From Dactylosporangium sp040689395 (lineage in GTDB: Bacteria > Actinomycetota > Actinomycetes > Mycobacteriales > Micromonosporaceae), in NCBI RefSeq assembly GCF_040689395.1, contig NZ_JBFAZX010000001.1:310001-374000 (forward strand): a stretch of DNA of 64,000 nt, written 5' to 3'. Below are positions 44,300 to 53,054 of the stretch, in pieces. How positions within the stretch are numbered: the stretch's first letter is position 1; the number at the start of each line of letters is the position of its first letter. The position numbers were made by a program, and so were the translations under genes. The notes beneath the pieces are model-generated. The model did not search any database and was not told where the DNA came from. It saw nothing but the letters and a program-made list of their open reading frames with translations.

Positions 44300-45940
44300 A
44301 TGCTGGACAGCGATCCGTCCGCCGACCCGCCACCGACGCCCGCAGGGCGCCGCGTTGGCGCTGAGGCCGTCCCCACCGCGACCGCCCCAGCGGCTTCCAG
44401 CCCCTCCGCAGGCTCCGGCGGCGGGGATGGCGGACATTCGCGGCGGCGGCTGGCCATCGGCGTCGGCGGGGCCACGGTGCTGCTGGCGGCGCTGGACGCG
44501 TATGTGGTCGTGGGCGTCCTCACCGACATCCTCGACGCGTTGCACATCGCGGCCAACCGGCTCGAGCGGGTGACGCCGGTCGTGACCGGGTTCCTGCTTG
44601 GGTATATCGCCGGCATGCCGCTGCTCGGCTCGCTCTCCGACCGGCTCGGGCGGCGGGCGGTGCTGATCGGCTGCCTCGTCGGCTTCGCGGCCGGCTCCGC
44701 GCTCACGGCGGGCTCGGGCGACTCGATCTGGTTGCTCACCACCGGCCGGGCGGTGCAGGGCCTGGCCGGCGGCGCCCTGCTGCCGGTGACCCTGGCGCTG
44801 GCCGGCGACCTGTGGGCGGAGCGGCGCCGCGCGACGGTGCTCGGCGTGGTCGGCGCGGCGCAGGAGCTCGGCAGCGTGCTCGGCCCGCTGTACGGGGTGG
44901 GCATCGCGGCCCTGCTCGGCTCGTGGCGGGGCATCTTCTGGCTCAACCTTCCGTTGGTCGCCGTCGCCATCGCGCTCGTGTGGGTGGCGCTGCCCGGCCG
45001 GGCACCCGCGGCGGTGCGGCCGAAGACCGACGTCGTCGGCGGGCTCCTGCTGGCGCTGACGCTCGGCGCGGCGGTGGTGGCGCTCTACAACCCCGACCCG
45101 GAGCGCGCGGTCCTGCCTCCGTGGGGCGGCTGGACGCTCGCCGGCGCGGCCGCCGGGGCCGTCCTGTTCGTGGCGTGGGAGCTGCGGGCGCGCACCCGCC
45201 TGATCGACCTGCGCGGCGTGCTGCGGCGCCCGTTCTTCGCCGCGCTCGGCGCGAGCTTCTGCGCCGGCGCCGCCCTGATGGTGACGCTGGTCGACGTGGA
45301 GCTGGTCGCGCAGACGCTGCTCGGCCGGCACGGCGTGCAGGGCACGCTCGTGCTGACCCGCTTCCTGGTCGCGCTGCCGATCGGCGCGGTGCTCGGCGGC
45401 TGGCTGGTGTCGCCGCTCGGCGAGCGCCTGGTCGCGGCGGGCGGGCTGGCGGTGGCCGCGGGTGGATACGTGCTGGTCGCGGGCTGGCCGGCCGACGTGC
45501 TCGCGGTGCGTTATCTCGGCTTCCTGCCACGGCTGGACACCGACCTCGTCGTCGCCGGCTTCGGGCTGGGCCTGGTGATCGGCCCGCTCTCCGCCGCGAT
45601 CCTACGAGCCACCCCGATCGCGCAGCACGGCGTGGCATCCTCGGCGGTGGTCGTGGCCCGGATGATGGGCATGCTGATCGGCGTGGCCGCGCTGACCGCG
45701 TGGGGCCTGCACCGCTTCCACGAGCTGACCGCCCAGCTGAACTTCCCGCTGGTCTTCGGCAAGTCCGCCGACGAGCAGCGGCGCCTGATGGACGAGTACA
45801 AGGACGCGCTGCAGTCCGCGCTGCGCACCGAGTATCGCGAGATCTTCCTGGCCACCGCCGCCATCTGCGCACTGGGCGCGGCATGCGCGTTGCTGCTGCA
45901 GGGCCGCACCGCCCGCCCCGGCCCCGAGCCGGACCACTGA
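44300..45940 (+). CDS. MFS transporter of the P55 (Rv1410c) type
   Basis: 546 aa. A 50-residue disordered N-terminus precedes about 14 hydrophobic segments. Motif A is GSLSDRLGRRAVLIG and a first-segment motif LAALDAYVVVGVLTDIL matches the P55 group. Its C-terminal segment (MDEYKDALQSALRTEYREIF) is a loop between the last two membrane helices, a feature also of P55. It works with the preceding LprG-like lipoprotein, 10 bp upstream, to export lipids or drugs. Confidence 0.87.
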   Translation: MLDSDPSADPPPTPAGRRVGAEAVPTATAPAASSPSAGSGGGDGGHSRRRLAIGVGGATVLLAALDAYVVVGVLTDILDALHIAANRLERVTPVVTGFLLGYIAGMPLLGSLSDRLGRRAVLIGCLVGFAAGSALTAGSGDSIWLLTTGRAVQGLAGGALLPVTLALAGDLWAERRRATVLGVVGAAQELGSVLGPLYGVGIAALLGSWRGIFWLNLPLVAVAIALVWVALPGRAPAAVRPKTDVVGGLLLALTLGAAVVALYNPDPERAVLPPWGGWTLAGAAAGAVLFVAWELRARTRLIDLRGVLRRPFFAALGASFCAGAALMVTLVDVELVAQTLLGRHGVQGTLVLTRFLVALPIGAVLGGWLVSPLGERLVAAGGLAVAAGGYVLVAGWPADVLAVRYLGFLPRLDTDLVVAGFGLGLVIGPLSAAILRATPIAQHGVASSAVVVARMMGMLIGVAALTAWGLHRFHELTAQLNFPLVFGKSADEQRRLMDEYKDALQSALRTEYREIFLATAAICALGAACALLLQGRTARPGPEPDH

Positions 45941-46076
45941 CCGAGCCCGGGACCGAGCGCCGGGCGTGCGCCGTGCGTCAGCACCGCGCGATGAACCGAC
46001 GGACGTGTGTTGAGGCCTACGCGTGGCCGCTCGCGCGGGTCAGGGCGCGGATGGCGATCAGCCGGACGGCGGCAAG

Positions 46077-46106
46077 GGGTGGCCCGGGCCGCACCCCGGG
46101 CCACCC
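46077..46106. terminator. Bidirectional terminator
   Basis: A perfect 12-bp hairpin, GGGTGGCCCGGG/CCCGGGCCACCC with a 6-nt loop, between the convergent P55-like gene and the PspC gene. Confidence 0.85.
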
Positions 46107-46143
46107 GCCCCGCCGCTGGAGTCCCGCTGTGGAGAGGGCGGGC

Positions 46144-46344
46144 TCAGCCGTAGTTGCGGGCCTTGGACTCGTCCGGCATGAGGACCCACAGGATCAGGTA
46201 GATCACGAACTGCGGGCCCGGCAGCAGGCACGAGAGGACGAAGATCAGCCGCACCATGTTGGGGGGCATGCCGAAGCGGCGGGCGAGACCCGAGCAGACG
46301 CCGGCGATCCAACGGTTGTCACGGGGCCTGACGAGACTGGACAT
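46144..46344 (-). CDS. PspC domain membrane protein
   Basis: 66 aa. It is the whole PspC domain: RDNRWIAGVCSGLARRFGM (the signature), PPNMVRLIFVLSCLLPG and the membrane segment FVIYLILWVLMPDE. The family is linked to envelope stress sensing. A strong terminator follows. Confidence 0.92.
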   Translation of the reverse strand: MSSLVRPRDNRWIAGVCSGLARRFGMPPNMVRLIFVLSCLLPGPQFVIYLILWVLMPDESKARNYG

Positions 46345-46558
46345 CCCTAGCTCCTCGTTTCGATGTGTACCTCAACCGTAGAAATGCCCGGGGCGTCCGC
46401 CCTCCAACCTTTGACGGAAATCCGGAGGGCCGACCACTAGGGATTCCTCCGCACGGGTAGCCGGTCGGTTGCCGTGCGTTGCGGGGCGGCTGGGTCGCTC
46501 ACGAGGTTTGCGGCACGCCGTGCTGGACCCAGGACTTCGGCCGAGTCTGAAAACCGTG

Positions 46559-46564
46559 TAGAAA
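46559..46564 (+). promoter_or_regulatory. -10 element for the 171-aa lipoprotein
   Basis: TAGAAA (46559-46564), 6 nt before GTG 46571, no Shine-Dalgarno; a weaker example of the leaderless pattern. Confidence 0.4.
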
Positions 46565-46570
46565 GCACGG

Positions 46571-47086
46571 GTGATCACCCCTCGTAGAGCACTGCTGCTG
46601 ACGGGCGCCGTCTTGGCGCTCGCCGGCTGCGGTGACGACAAGGCGACCCCGCCGCCCGACGCGAAGCGCAACGCCGCCGTCTACGACACCGTGGACGTGT
46701 GCGCCCTCGCCTCTGACGATCAGCTCAAGGCGGCGCTGGGCGAGAACACCGGCCACAAGGAGCGCCGCAATACCGACAGCTTGAAGGCGTGCGCGATCGA
46801 TGGCTCCTCTGGCGACTTTTACATCTTCCTGACCGTGGTGCGCCCGTCCATGGCGGCGGCCGAGCAGATCAAGTACGACAAGGCCGCCGCGCAGGGCGCG
46901 AAGGATCTCGACGCCAGCACGTTCTCGTACTTCGACGACGGCCACGCCTACGTCGAGACGGCCGACGGCGACCTGGTGCTGCGCGCGTCCCTGGTGTACT
47001 ACGTCGACAGCGGCAAGATCACGGATGGGCCAGGCGTGGTGGGGCGCCTACATACGCTGCTCGGGCAGATGACACAGAAAGTCTAG
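46571..47086 (+). CDS. Small lipoprotein (DUF3558-like)
   Basis: 171 aa. Signal peptide with lipobox LAGC. The mature protein starts with DVCALASDDQLKAALG, the layout of DUF3558-type lipoproteins, and has a second Cys in LKACAID. Function unknown. GTG 46571 appears leaderless. It precedes the esterase-like gene on the same strand by 46 bp. Confidence 0.72.
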   Translation: MITPRRALLLTGAVLALAGCGDDKATPPPDAKRNAAVYDTVDVCALASDDQLKAALGENTGHKERRNTDSLKACAIDGSSGDFYIFLTVVRPSMAAAEQIKYDKAAAQGAKDLDASTFSYFDDGHAYVETADGDLVLRASLVYYVDSGKITDGPGVVGRLHTLLGQMTQKV

Positions 47087-47132
47087 AAAGGCACCAACCG
47101 GGGTTCACGGCATCTGCCTAGCGTCCCGACCC

Positions 47133-48332
47133 ATGAGGAATCTTCGACGTGTCGGCCTCGGCGTGGGCATCGGCGTGCTGTCGCTCGCGATCAGTGCGCC
47201 GAGCGCCTCGGCCAATGGCTCGTTCGGCAAGGCTTGGGGCCAGGCTCAGCTCACCGGCTGGGCCGCGCTTCCGGCGGCGACCTTCGTCTCGGCGAGCGAC
47301 CCGTCCGGCGCCCTGCTCGGCGGTACCCCGTCCAACGGCATCACCCCGCCCTTCGACGACCAGCCGGTCCAAGGCTTCAGCGGCATCCTGAAGAACGGCG
47401 ACGGCACTTTCGACGTCATCTCCGACAACGGCTACGGCAACAAGGCCAACAGCGGCGACTTCGTGCTGCGCATCCACCGGGTCGCCCCCGACTACGCCAA
47501 GAAGACGGTCGACGTCGTCGGCGGCATCAACCTGACCGACCCCAACGGCTACGTGCCGTGGGCCCTGACCCGCAAGGACCGGGTCCTCACCGGCGCCGAC
47601 TTCGACATCGAGTCGATCCAGCGGGTCAACGACGGCTCGTACTGGATCGGCGACGAGTTCGGCCCGTACCTGCTGCACTTCGACCGCGCCGGCCGCCTGC
47701 TGCAGGCGCCGATCTCGCTGCCCGGCGTGCGCGCTCCGGAGAACCCGGAGGGCAACCCGAACCTCAACAGCAGCAAGGGCTTCGAGGGCATGGCGCTGTC
47801 GCCCGACGGCCGCACGCTCTACCCGATGCTCGAGGGCACCGTCGCCGGCGATCCGGCCGGCAGCCTGCGGTTCAACGAGTTCGACCTGGCGACGCAGCGG
47901 TACACCGGGAAGATCTACACCTACCAGATGGAGGACCCGGGCTACTCGATCGGCGACGCGATCGCCGTCGACGCCGACCGGTTCCTCATCATCGAGCGCG
48001 ACCAGGGCCAGGGCGCGACCGCCAAGTTCAAGCGGATCTACCTCGCCGACAAGCGCGACCGCAACCGCGACGGCAAGATGGACAAGACCCTCGTCGCGGA
48101 CCTCATGAACATCGCCGACCCGCGCCACCTCGGCGGCACCTCGGGCGTGTTCACGTTCCCGTTCCAGACCATCGAGGACGTCGTGATCCTGGACGACCGG
48201 ACGCTGGGCGTGGTGAACGACAACAACTTCCCGTTCTCCAGCGGCCGCACCCCGGGTAAGCCGGACGACGACGAGTTCATCACGATCCGCTTGGCCGAGA
48301 ACCTGCACGCGGACAAGCGCTTCCTGCGCTGA
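47133..48332 (+). CDS. Secreted phytase-like / esterase-like protein
   Basis: 399 aa. A Sec signal peptide (to SASA) is followed by a beta-propeller of the esterase-like phytase family (PF13449), with QGFSGILKNGDGTFDVISDNGYG, ADFDIESIQRVNDGSYWIGDEFGPYLLHFD and GMALSPDGRTLYPMLEG. It is secreted and probably hydrolyses phosphate or carboxyl esters; the substrate is unknown. ATG 47133 has a TAGCGT 8 nt upstream and no ribosome binding site. Confidence 0.88.
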   Translation: MRNLRRVGLGVGIGVLSLAISAPSASANGSFGKAWGQAQLTGWAALPAATFVSASDPSGALLGGTPSNGITPPFDDQPVQGFSGILKNGDGTFDVISDNGYGNKANSGDFVLRIHRVAPDYAKKTVDVVGGINLTDPNGYVPWALTRKDRVLTGADFDIESIQRVNDGSYWIGDEFGPYLLHFDRAGRLLQAPISLPGVRAPENPEGNPNLNSSKGFEGMALSPDGRTLYPMLEGTVAGDPAGSLRFNEFDLATQRYTGKIYTYQMEDPGYSIGDAIAVDADRFLIIERDQGQGATAKFKRIYLADKRDRNRDGKMDKTLVADLMNIADPRHLGGTSGVFTFPFQTIEDVVILDDRTLGVVNDNNFPFSSGRTPGKPDDDEFITIRLAENLHADKRFLR

Positions 48333-48360
48333 GCCGGCGGCGGTGTGCGGCCCAGGGCTC

Positions 48361-48693
48361 CTACGGGACCAGGCTGCACACCGCCAGCAGGCGCAGCATC
48401 GCCCAGGACGGGCGCGACCAGTCCTCCAGCGGGTCGCCGGCGTCGCGTGCCGCGTCACGGATGGCCGCCGAATAGCCGGCCAGGGCGACCGGGTCGGGCA
48501 GCGCCCCACCGAGCGAGTCGCGGATCGCGGCGGCGTGCTGGTCGACGCGGGCGAGCAGTTCCGGACGCGCCGCCACCGCCGCCCGGCCCGGGCGCCCGAT
48601 CGCGGCGGCGAGCTCGGCCAGGCCGGCGCGGGCGAGCCAGGCGCGCCGCCCGGCGGTCAGCTCATCGAAGGGGGCACTCACGCCCGCGACCAT
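48361..48693 (-). CDS. Small DUF6401-like protein
   Basis: 110 aa. It contains WLARAGLAELAAAIGRPGRA and VDQHAAAIRDSLG, a layout I recall from small proteins linked to natural-product clusters (DUF6401); this is only a tentative match. No biosynthetic genes are nearby. There is no signal peptide. ATG 48693 was chosen; a GTG five codons on is possible. Convergent with the phytase-like gene. Confidence 0.5.
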   Translation of the reverse strand: MVAGVSAPFDELTAGRRAWLARAGLAELAAAIGRPGRAAVAARPELLARVDQHAAAIRDSLGGALPDPVALAGYSAAIRDAARDAGDPLEDWSRPSWAMLRLLAVCSLVP

Positions 48694-48819
48694 AAGCCGA
48701 GCATGCGGGCTCGCGCAGCCCCGACATGCGCGGCGAGGGCCGGGCATGGGCCGGGTGCCGGTCGAGATCGCCCGAACCGTCACGTTCGCCGGGTTGATCC
48801 GGTGGGTAACTGATCCCAC

Positions 48820-49299
48820 ATGGCCGATCGCGACGAGACTCCGCACGCGCGTCCCGACCGCCATGAAACGCCGGATCAGCGTTTCGACCGCAACTGGACC
48901 GAGCTGCTCCAGGAACTGCGGGTCGCGCAGACCGGTGTGCAGATTCTGTTCGCATTCTTGCTGACGCTGCCGTTCGACCAGCGATTCGCCGCGGTGTCCC
49001 AGGGGCAGGAAGCCGCCTATATCGCCACCCTGCTGTGCACCGCCGTGGCCACCCTGTGCCTCATCGCGCCGGTCAGCCACCATCGCATTCTGTTTCGGCG
49101 CGGGCGGAAGAAGGAGCTGGTCGCGATCAGCAGCAATCTCGCCGGAGTCGGGCTGGTGTTCCTGTGGCTGTCGATCGTGGGCGCGCTATTCCTGGTCTTC
49201 GAGGTGGTCCTGGGGCTGTCGTGGGCGGTCGCCGTCGGCAGCACGTTCACTGTCGCCTTCATCGGGATCTGGTACCTGTTGCCGGGACTCAAGCGCTGA
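48820..49299 (+). CDS. DUF6328 membrane protein
   Basis: 159 aa. A charged N-terminus with FDRNWTELLQELRVAQTGVQ is followed by four hydrophobic segments, the last ending IGIWYLLPG. This is the actinobacterial DUF6328 layout, function unknown. ATG 48820; a TAACTG lies 7 nt upstream. A strong hairpin terminator follows. Confidence 0.8.
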   Translation: MADRDETPHARPDRHETPDQRFDRNWTELLQELRVAQTGVQILFAFLLTLPFDQRFAAVSQGQEAAYIATLLCTAVATLCLIAPVSHHRILFRRGRKKELVAISSNLAGVGLVFLWLSIVGALFLVFEVVLGLSWAVAVGSTFTVAFIGIWYLLPGLKR

Positions 49300-49347
49300 G
49301 CCTCCACGGCCACGGCGCGGGAGCGCTCCCATTCATGAGGGACTTCA

Positions 49348-49376
49348 GCCAGGCGGGCCCACCGGGCCCGCCTGGC
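49348..49376. terminator. Bidirectional terminator
   Basis: A perfect 13-bp hairpin, GCCAGGCGGGCCC/GGGCCCGCCTGGC with a 3-nt loop, between the convergent DUF6328 gene and coxG; it ends the cox operon. Confidence 0.87.
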
Positions 49377-49384
49377 GTAGCGGG

Positions 49385-50077
49385 TCAGGCGAGCCAGACC
49401 ACCAGGGCGACGATCGCGGCGATCACCACGACGATCGGGACGGCCAGCTTGACCAGCGTCGCCGTGCCGGCCACCTTGGTGAGGTCCACCGCCTCGGCCT
49501 CGGGGGAATCGATCACCCGCGTCTCGGGCTGGGCCTCCACAGCGACCGGAGCCGCGGGCTCCGCAACGACCGGAGCCGCGGGCTCCGCAACGACCGGAGC
49601 CGCGGGCTCCGCAACGGCCGGGGCCGTAGCCTCCTCGGCCGTCAGTTGGTTCTCGAGGTTGTCGACGAACTGGGTCAGCAGCCGGGTGCTGATGTCCGCG
49701 ATCGTGCTGCGACCCATCTGCGCCAGCGGTCCGGCGATGTTCAGGTCCGTTTCGACCCGCACCTTCGTCGCCCCGTCGGCGGCCGAGAGGACCGCGGTCA
49801 CCAGGGCGGACGCGCGGCCCTTCCCGCTGGCGTCGCGCCCCTTCGCCTCGATGACGGCGCGGTGCGCGGCGGCGTCCTGTTCCTTGAAGACTGCGGTACC
49901 GGAGAACTGAGCGGTCATCGGCCCGACTTTGACCTTGACCTTCCCCTGGTACTCGTCGCCGCTGACGCCGGTCAGCTGCGCGCCGGGCATGCAGGGAGCG
50001 ATGCGCTCGATGTCGGTGAGCACCGCCCAGGTCTCATCGATCGGCCTGGCCACGACGAATTCGTTGGTGAGCAACAT
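49385..50077 (-). CDS. coxG: CoxG-type membrane-anchored SRPBCC protein
   Basis: 230 aa. Residues 1-150 are the SRPBCC/CoxG domain (FVVARPIDETWAVLTDIERIAPCMPGAQL). A linker with three 8-aa repeats (PAAPVVAE) and a C-terminal transmembrane segment (LAVPIVVVIAAIVALVV) follow. CoxG recruits CO dehydrogenase to the membrane, linking it to the quinone pool. ATG 50077 is preceded by GGAGG; it overlaps the VWA gene by 44 bp. It is the last gene of the cox operon. Confidence 0.92.
   Translation of the reverse strand: MLLTNEFVVARPIDETWAVLTDIERIAPCMPGAQLTGVSGDEYQGKVKVKVGPMTAQFSGTAVFKEQDAAAHRAVIEAKGRDASGKGRASALVTAVLSAADGATKVRVETDLNIAGPLAQMGRSTIADISTRLLTQFVDNLENQLTAEEATAPAVAEPAAPVVAEPAAPVVAEPAAPVAVEAQPETRVIDSPEAEAVDLTKVAGTATLVKLAVPIVVVIAAIVALVVWLA
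49544..49615. repeat. Three 24-bp tandem repeats in the coxG linker
   Basis: Three identical 24-bp copies, each encoding PAAPVVAE on the minus strand. They lengthen the flexible linker between the CoxG domain and its membrane anchor. Confidence 0.9.
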
Positions 50078-51254
50078 GGTGAGGGGCACCTCCGTTGAGG
50101 GCGTCGAGGAGCGGTTCGACGGCGGCCAGCGAGTGGGCGCTGACCACGGCGTCGCAGTACGGCCACGCCGCCGCCATGCCGCCGACCAGCGGCTGGTAGC
50201 GCGGGCTTTGGGTCCGGGGATTGACCCAGACGATGCGGTACGCCAGGCGCGACAGCCGGGCCATCTCGGCGCCCACCTGCGCGGGGTCGCCGGTCTCCCA
50301 GCCGTCGGAGACGACGAGCACGACGGCGCCGCGGGCCATGCCCCGCCGGCCGTACTCGTCGTTGAAGTGCTTGAGCGCGGCACCGATGCGGGTGCCGCCC
50401 GACCAGTCCGGCGCGGCCCGGCCGGCCCGTTCGAGGGCCACCGCCGGCCGGGTGCGGGCCAGCACCCGGGTGAGCCGCGTCAGCCTCGTGGCGAACGTGA
50501 ACACCTCAGCGCGGGTGGCGCCAGCCGCGCAGTACAACAGCTGGAGCATCGCCCTGGCGTAGGGCTCCATCGAGCCGGAGATGTCGCACAGCACCACCAG
50601 CCGGCGGGGCTTCTGCTTGCGGGTGCGGCGCGGCAGCCGCAGCGGTTCGCCGCCGCTGCGCCGGGCCTGGCGCAGCGCCGCGCGCAGGTCGACCGAGCGG
50701 CCGTCCGGCGCGGCGCGGAACCGGCGGCTGCGCCGGGGCGGGGTCGCGAGCCGCAGCCGCCGCATGAGGGCGGCGAGCTGCGCCAGCTCGTCATCGGTCA
50801 GGGTGGCGAAGTCGCGCCCGGCGAGCCGCTCGGCCGCGCTCCCGGCGGTCGCCAGCTCGACCTCCACCATTGGTGACTTTCCAGACTTTTCCGAAATGTC
50901 GGAGGTATCGGAGGAGGAAGCGGTCGCGGGGCCGGATCGGGTCGTCGTGGAGGTGCCCTGCGCGTTCGGATCGCCGCGGAAGTCGGCGACGTCCGCGAAG
51001 CCCCGGAAGATGGCGTCGAAGACCCGGTCCAGGATCGGGAACTGCGCCGGATCCCAGGTCAGCGTGGCCCGCGCGCAGCGGTGCAGCTCGTCCACCGTCC
51101 GCGGCGCGAGCAGCTCGACCGCGAGCGCGAAGCGGGCGCAGCGGTCCGGTCCGACCGGAAGCCCGGCGTCGTGCAACACCGCGCCGAAGCCCGCGACGAG
51201 CCCCGCGAGGTCCCCGCGCAGGTCACCCGGCGATGACGCCGGCGAGTCCGGCAC
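50034..51254 (-). CDS. coxE: VWA domain protein (CoxE-like)
   Basis: 406 aa. The C-terminal half is a von Willebrand factor A domain with the metal-binding MIDAS motif DISGSM and the downstream Thr/Asp motif GGTRIGAAL. The N-terminal part is the CoxE-specific helical region. With the MoxR ATPase it helps mature or insert the Mo-Cu cofactor of CO dehydrogenase. GTG 51254 overlaps the MoxR gene by 32 bp, and coxG overlaps its end by 44 bp, giving close translational coupling. Confidence 0.92.
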   Translation of the reverse strand: MPDSPASSPGDLRGDLAGLVAGFGAVLHDAGLPVGPDRCARFALAVELLAPRTVDELHRCARATLTWDPAQFPILDRVFDAIFRGFADVADFRGDPNAQGTSTTTRSGPATASSSDTSDISEKSGKSPMVEVELATAGSAAERLAGRDFATLTDDELAQLAALMRRLRLATPPRRSRRFRAAPDGRSVDLRAALRQARRSGGEPLRLPRRTRKQKPRRLVVLCDISGSMEPYARAMLQLLYCAAGATRAEVFTFATRLTRLTRVLARTRPAVALERAGRAAPDWSGGTRIGAALKHFNDEYGRRGMARGAVVLVVSDGWETGDPAQVGAEMARLSRLAYRIVWVNPRTQSPRYQPLVGGMAAAWPYCDAVVSAHSLAAVEPLLDALNGGAPHHVAHQRIRRGQADR

Positions 51255-52089
51255 GGCGGGCCACCTCCTCGTCCTCGCGGTACTTCAGCACCGCGCCGAG
51301 GGTGGCACCAGCCGACACCTCGTCCAGCGGCAGGCCGAGCAGCCGCAGCGCGTTGGCCCAGCTGATCGCCTCGGCGACGCCCGGCGGCTTGGCCAGGTCG
51401 AGCGCCCGCAGCCGGGACACCGCGCCGGCCACGCCGGTGGTGAGCGACTCGGCGGCGCCGGGCACGCGGCGGCGGATGATCGCCGCGACACGTGCGGCGC
51501 CGGGGTAGCCGATCCAGTGGTACAGGCAGCGGCGCAGCAGCGCGTCGTGCAGGTCGCGGGTCCGGTTGGAGGTCAGCACCACGACCGGCGGCACGACCGC
51601 GGTGCGGGTGCCCAGCTCGGGGATGGTGACCGAGCCCTCGGCGAGCAGCTCGAACAGGAACGCCTCGAACTCGTCGTCGGCCCGGTCGACCTCGTCGATG
51701 AGCAGCACCGCCGGGCGCGGGCCGGGGTGCTCGATCGCGGCGAGCAGGGGCCGGCGCAGCAGGTACTCGGGCGCGAAGAGGTCCGCCTCGCGCGGGGTCT
51801 CGCCGCGGGCCTCGGCGAGCCGGATGCCGAGCAGCTGGCGCGGGTAGTTCCACTCGTAGAGCGCCTCGGCGGCGCTGAGCCCCTCGTAGCACTGCAGCCG
51901 GATGAGCGGCGTGTCCAGCGCCGCGGCGAGCGCGCCGGCCGCGGCCGTCTTGCCCACGCCGGGCTCGCCCTCCAGCAGGATCGGCTGGCCCATCTTCAGC
52001 GCCAGGAACAGCGAGGTGCCCAGGGTCGGCTCGGCGAGGTACCCCTGCCGGTCGAGCCCCTCGACCAGCGCGTCGACCGTGTCGATCAC
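51223..52089 (-). CDS. coxD: MoxR family AAA+ ATPase (CoxD-like)
   Basis: 288 aa. Walker A GEPGVGKT, Walker B VLLIDEVDRADDEF and sensor 1 VVLTSNRTRDLHDALLRR are intact. It is the chaperone-like partner of the VWA protein in cofactor maturation. GTG 52089 overlaps the xdhC stop by 4 bp (GTGA). Confidence 0.94.
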   Translation of the reverse strand: MIDTVDALVEGLDRQGYLAEPTLGTSLFLALKMGQPILLEGEPGVGKTAAAGALAAALDTPLIRLQCYEGLSAAEALYEWNYPRQLLGIRLAEARGETPREADLFAPEYLLRRPLLAAIEHPGPRPAVLLIDEVDRADDEFEAFLFELLAEGSVTIPELGTRTAVVPPVVVLTSNRTRDLHDALLRRCLYHWIGYPGAARVAAIIRRRVPGAAESLTTGVAGAVSRLRALDLAKPPGVAEAISWANALRLLGLPLDEVSAGATLGAVLKYREDEEVARRAGLAGVIAG

Positions 52090-53033
52090 AGGTACCGCGC
52101 CGGGGCGTCGGCGAAGGCGCGGCGGCAGCCGGTGCCGCAGAAGTAGTACACGACGCCCTCGTGCTGGTAATGCAGCGCGTCCGGGACGATCGCGACGTCC
52201 ATGTCGCAGACCGGGTCCTTGGCGATCCGCATCGCGGAGGGCTTCTCCAGCAGCGGCAGCATGATGCGCTTGGGCGCCTCTGGCGCGTCGGCCGGCGGCG
52301 CGGTCTGCCGCGGCCGTGTCGAGATGATCTCGGCCAGCACCGACAGCGCGATCTCGGGCGCGGTGCGGGCGCCGACGTCCAGCCCGGCCGGGGCGTGGAT
52401 GAGGCCCTTCTCGGCGTCGCTGAGCGAGAGCTCGGCGAGGACCGCGGCGGCGCGTTTGCGGCTGGCGACGAGGGCGACGTACGGGATGCGGGCCTTCACG
52501 GCGGCGGTGAGGATCTCGGCCTCGTCGCGCCCGTGCGAGGCGACGATGACCGCGCTCGCGTCCAGCGGGATCGGGGTCTGCGCGTCGGGCACCCAGCCGC
52601 TCGCCCGGAAGCTCTCCCAGCCGACGGCCCGGGCGACGTCGGACAGGGCGCGGGCGACGGGGGCCTCGCCGTAGACGAAGACCAGCGGCGCCGGGATCAT
52701 CGCCTCCAGGAAGATTTCGAGGGTACCGCCGGAAAGACAGGGATTGGCGACCGTGAGCAGGCCCTGTGAGCCGGGCCGGTCGTCGGGGCCTTCGTCGTCG
52801 GGCGTGATGCGCAGCAGCGTCGACTCGCCCGTCTCCAGCAGCCGAAGCCCCTGGAGACGGACGGTCGACTCGGCACAGGTGCCGCCGACGAACCCCTCGA
52901 TCGTGCCGTCCGGCAGCACCAGGGCGCGGTCGCCGGCCTTGGCGCTGGTCGGGCGCTCGGCGCGCACCACGGTCGCGAGCACGAACGGGGTGCGGCCCTC
53001 GCGCAGCTTGTCGGCGCGGATGAGGAGGTTCAT
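52086..53033 (-). CDS. XdhC family protein fused to a YHS domain
   Basis: 315 aa. Residues 1-260 are XdhC/CoxI-type (EGFVGGTCAESTVRLQG; FVYGEAPVARALSDVARAVG; VIVASHGRDEAEIL), which binds the molybdenum cofactor and inserts it. The last 45 residues are a YHS metal-binding domain (DPVCDMDVA then YFCGTGCRRAF), an unusual fusion in a cox operon that could handle copper. ATG 53033 is 21 bp after coxL. Confidence 0.93.
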   Translation of the reverse strand: MNLLIRADKLREGRTPFVLATVVRAERPTSAKAGDRALVLPDGTIEGFVGGTCAESTVRLQGLRLLETGESTLLRITPDDEGPDDRPGSQGLLTVANPCLSGGTLEIFLEAMIPAPLVFVYGEAPVARALSDVARAVGWESFRASGWVPDAQTPIPLDASAVIVASHGRDEAEILTAAVKARIPYVALVASRKRAAAVLAELSLSDAEKGLIHAPAGLDVGARTAPEIALSVLAEIISTRPRQTAPPADAPEAPKRIMLPLLEKPSAMRIAKDPVCDMDVAIVPDALHYQHEGVVYYFCGTGCRRAFADAPARYL

Positions 53034-53054
53034 CGGGGTTCCTTCGCTGCTGGA

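Noticed and set aside
49544..49615. CRISPR-like or mobile repeat in the cox region
   Set aside because: Three head-to-tail 24-bp copies inside coxG that encode an 8-aa linker; no spacers.
50034..52089. MoxR-VWA pair as a magnesium chelatase or stress (Ter/RavA) system
   Set aside because: Immediate context with coxL, coxS, coxM, xdhC and coxG fixes it as the CoxD/CoxE maturation pair.
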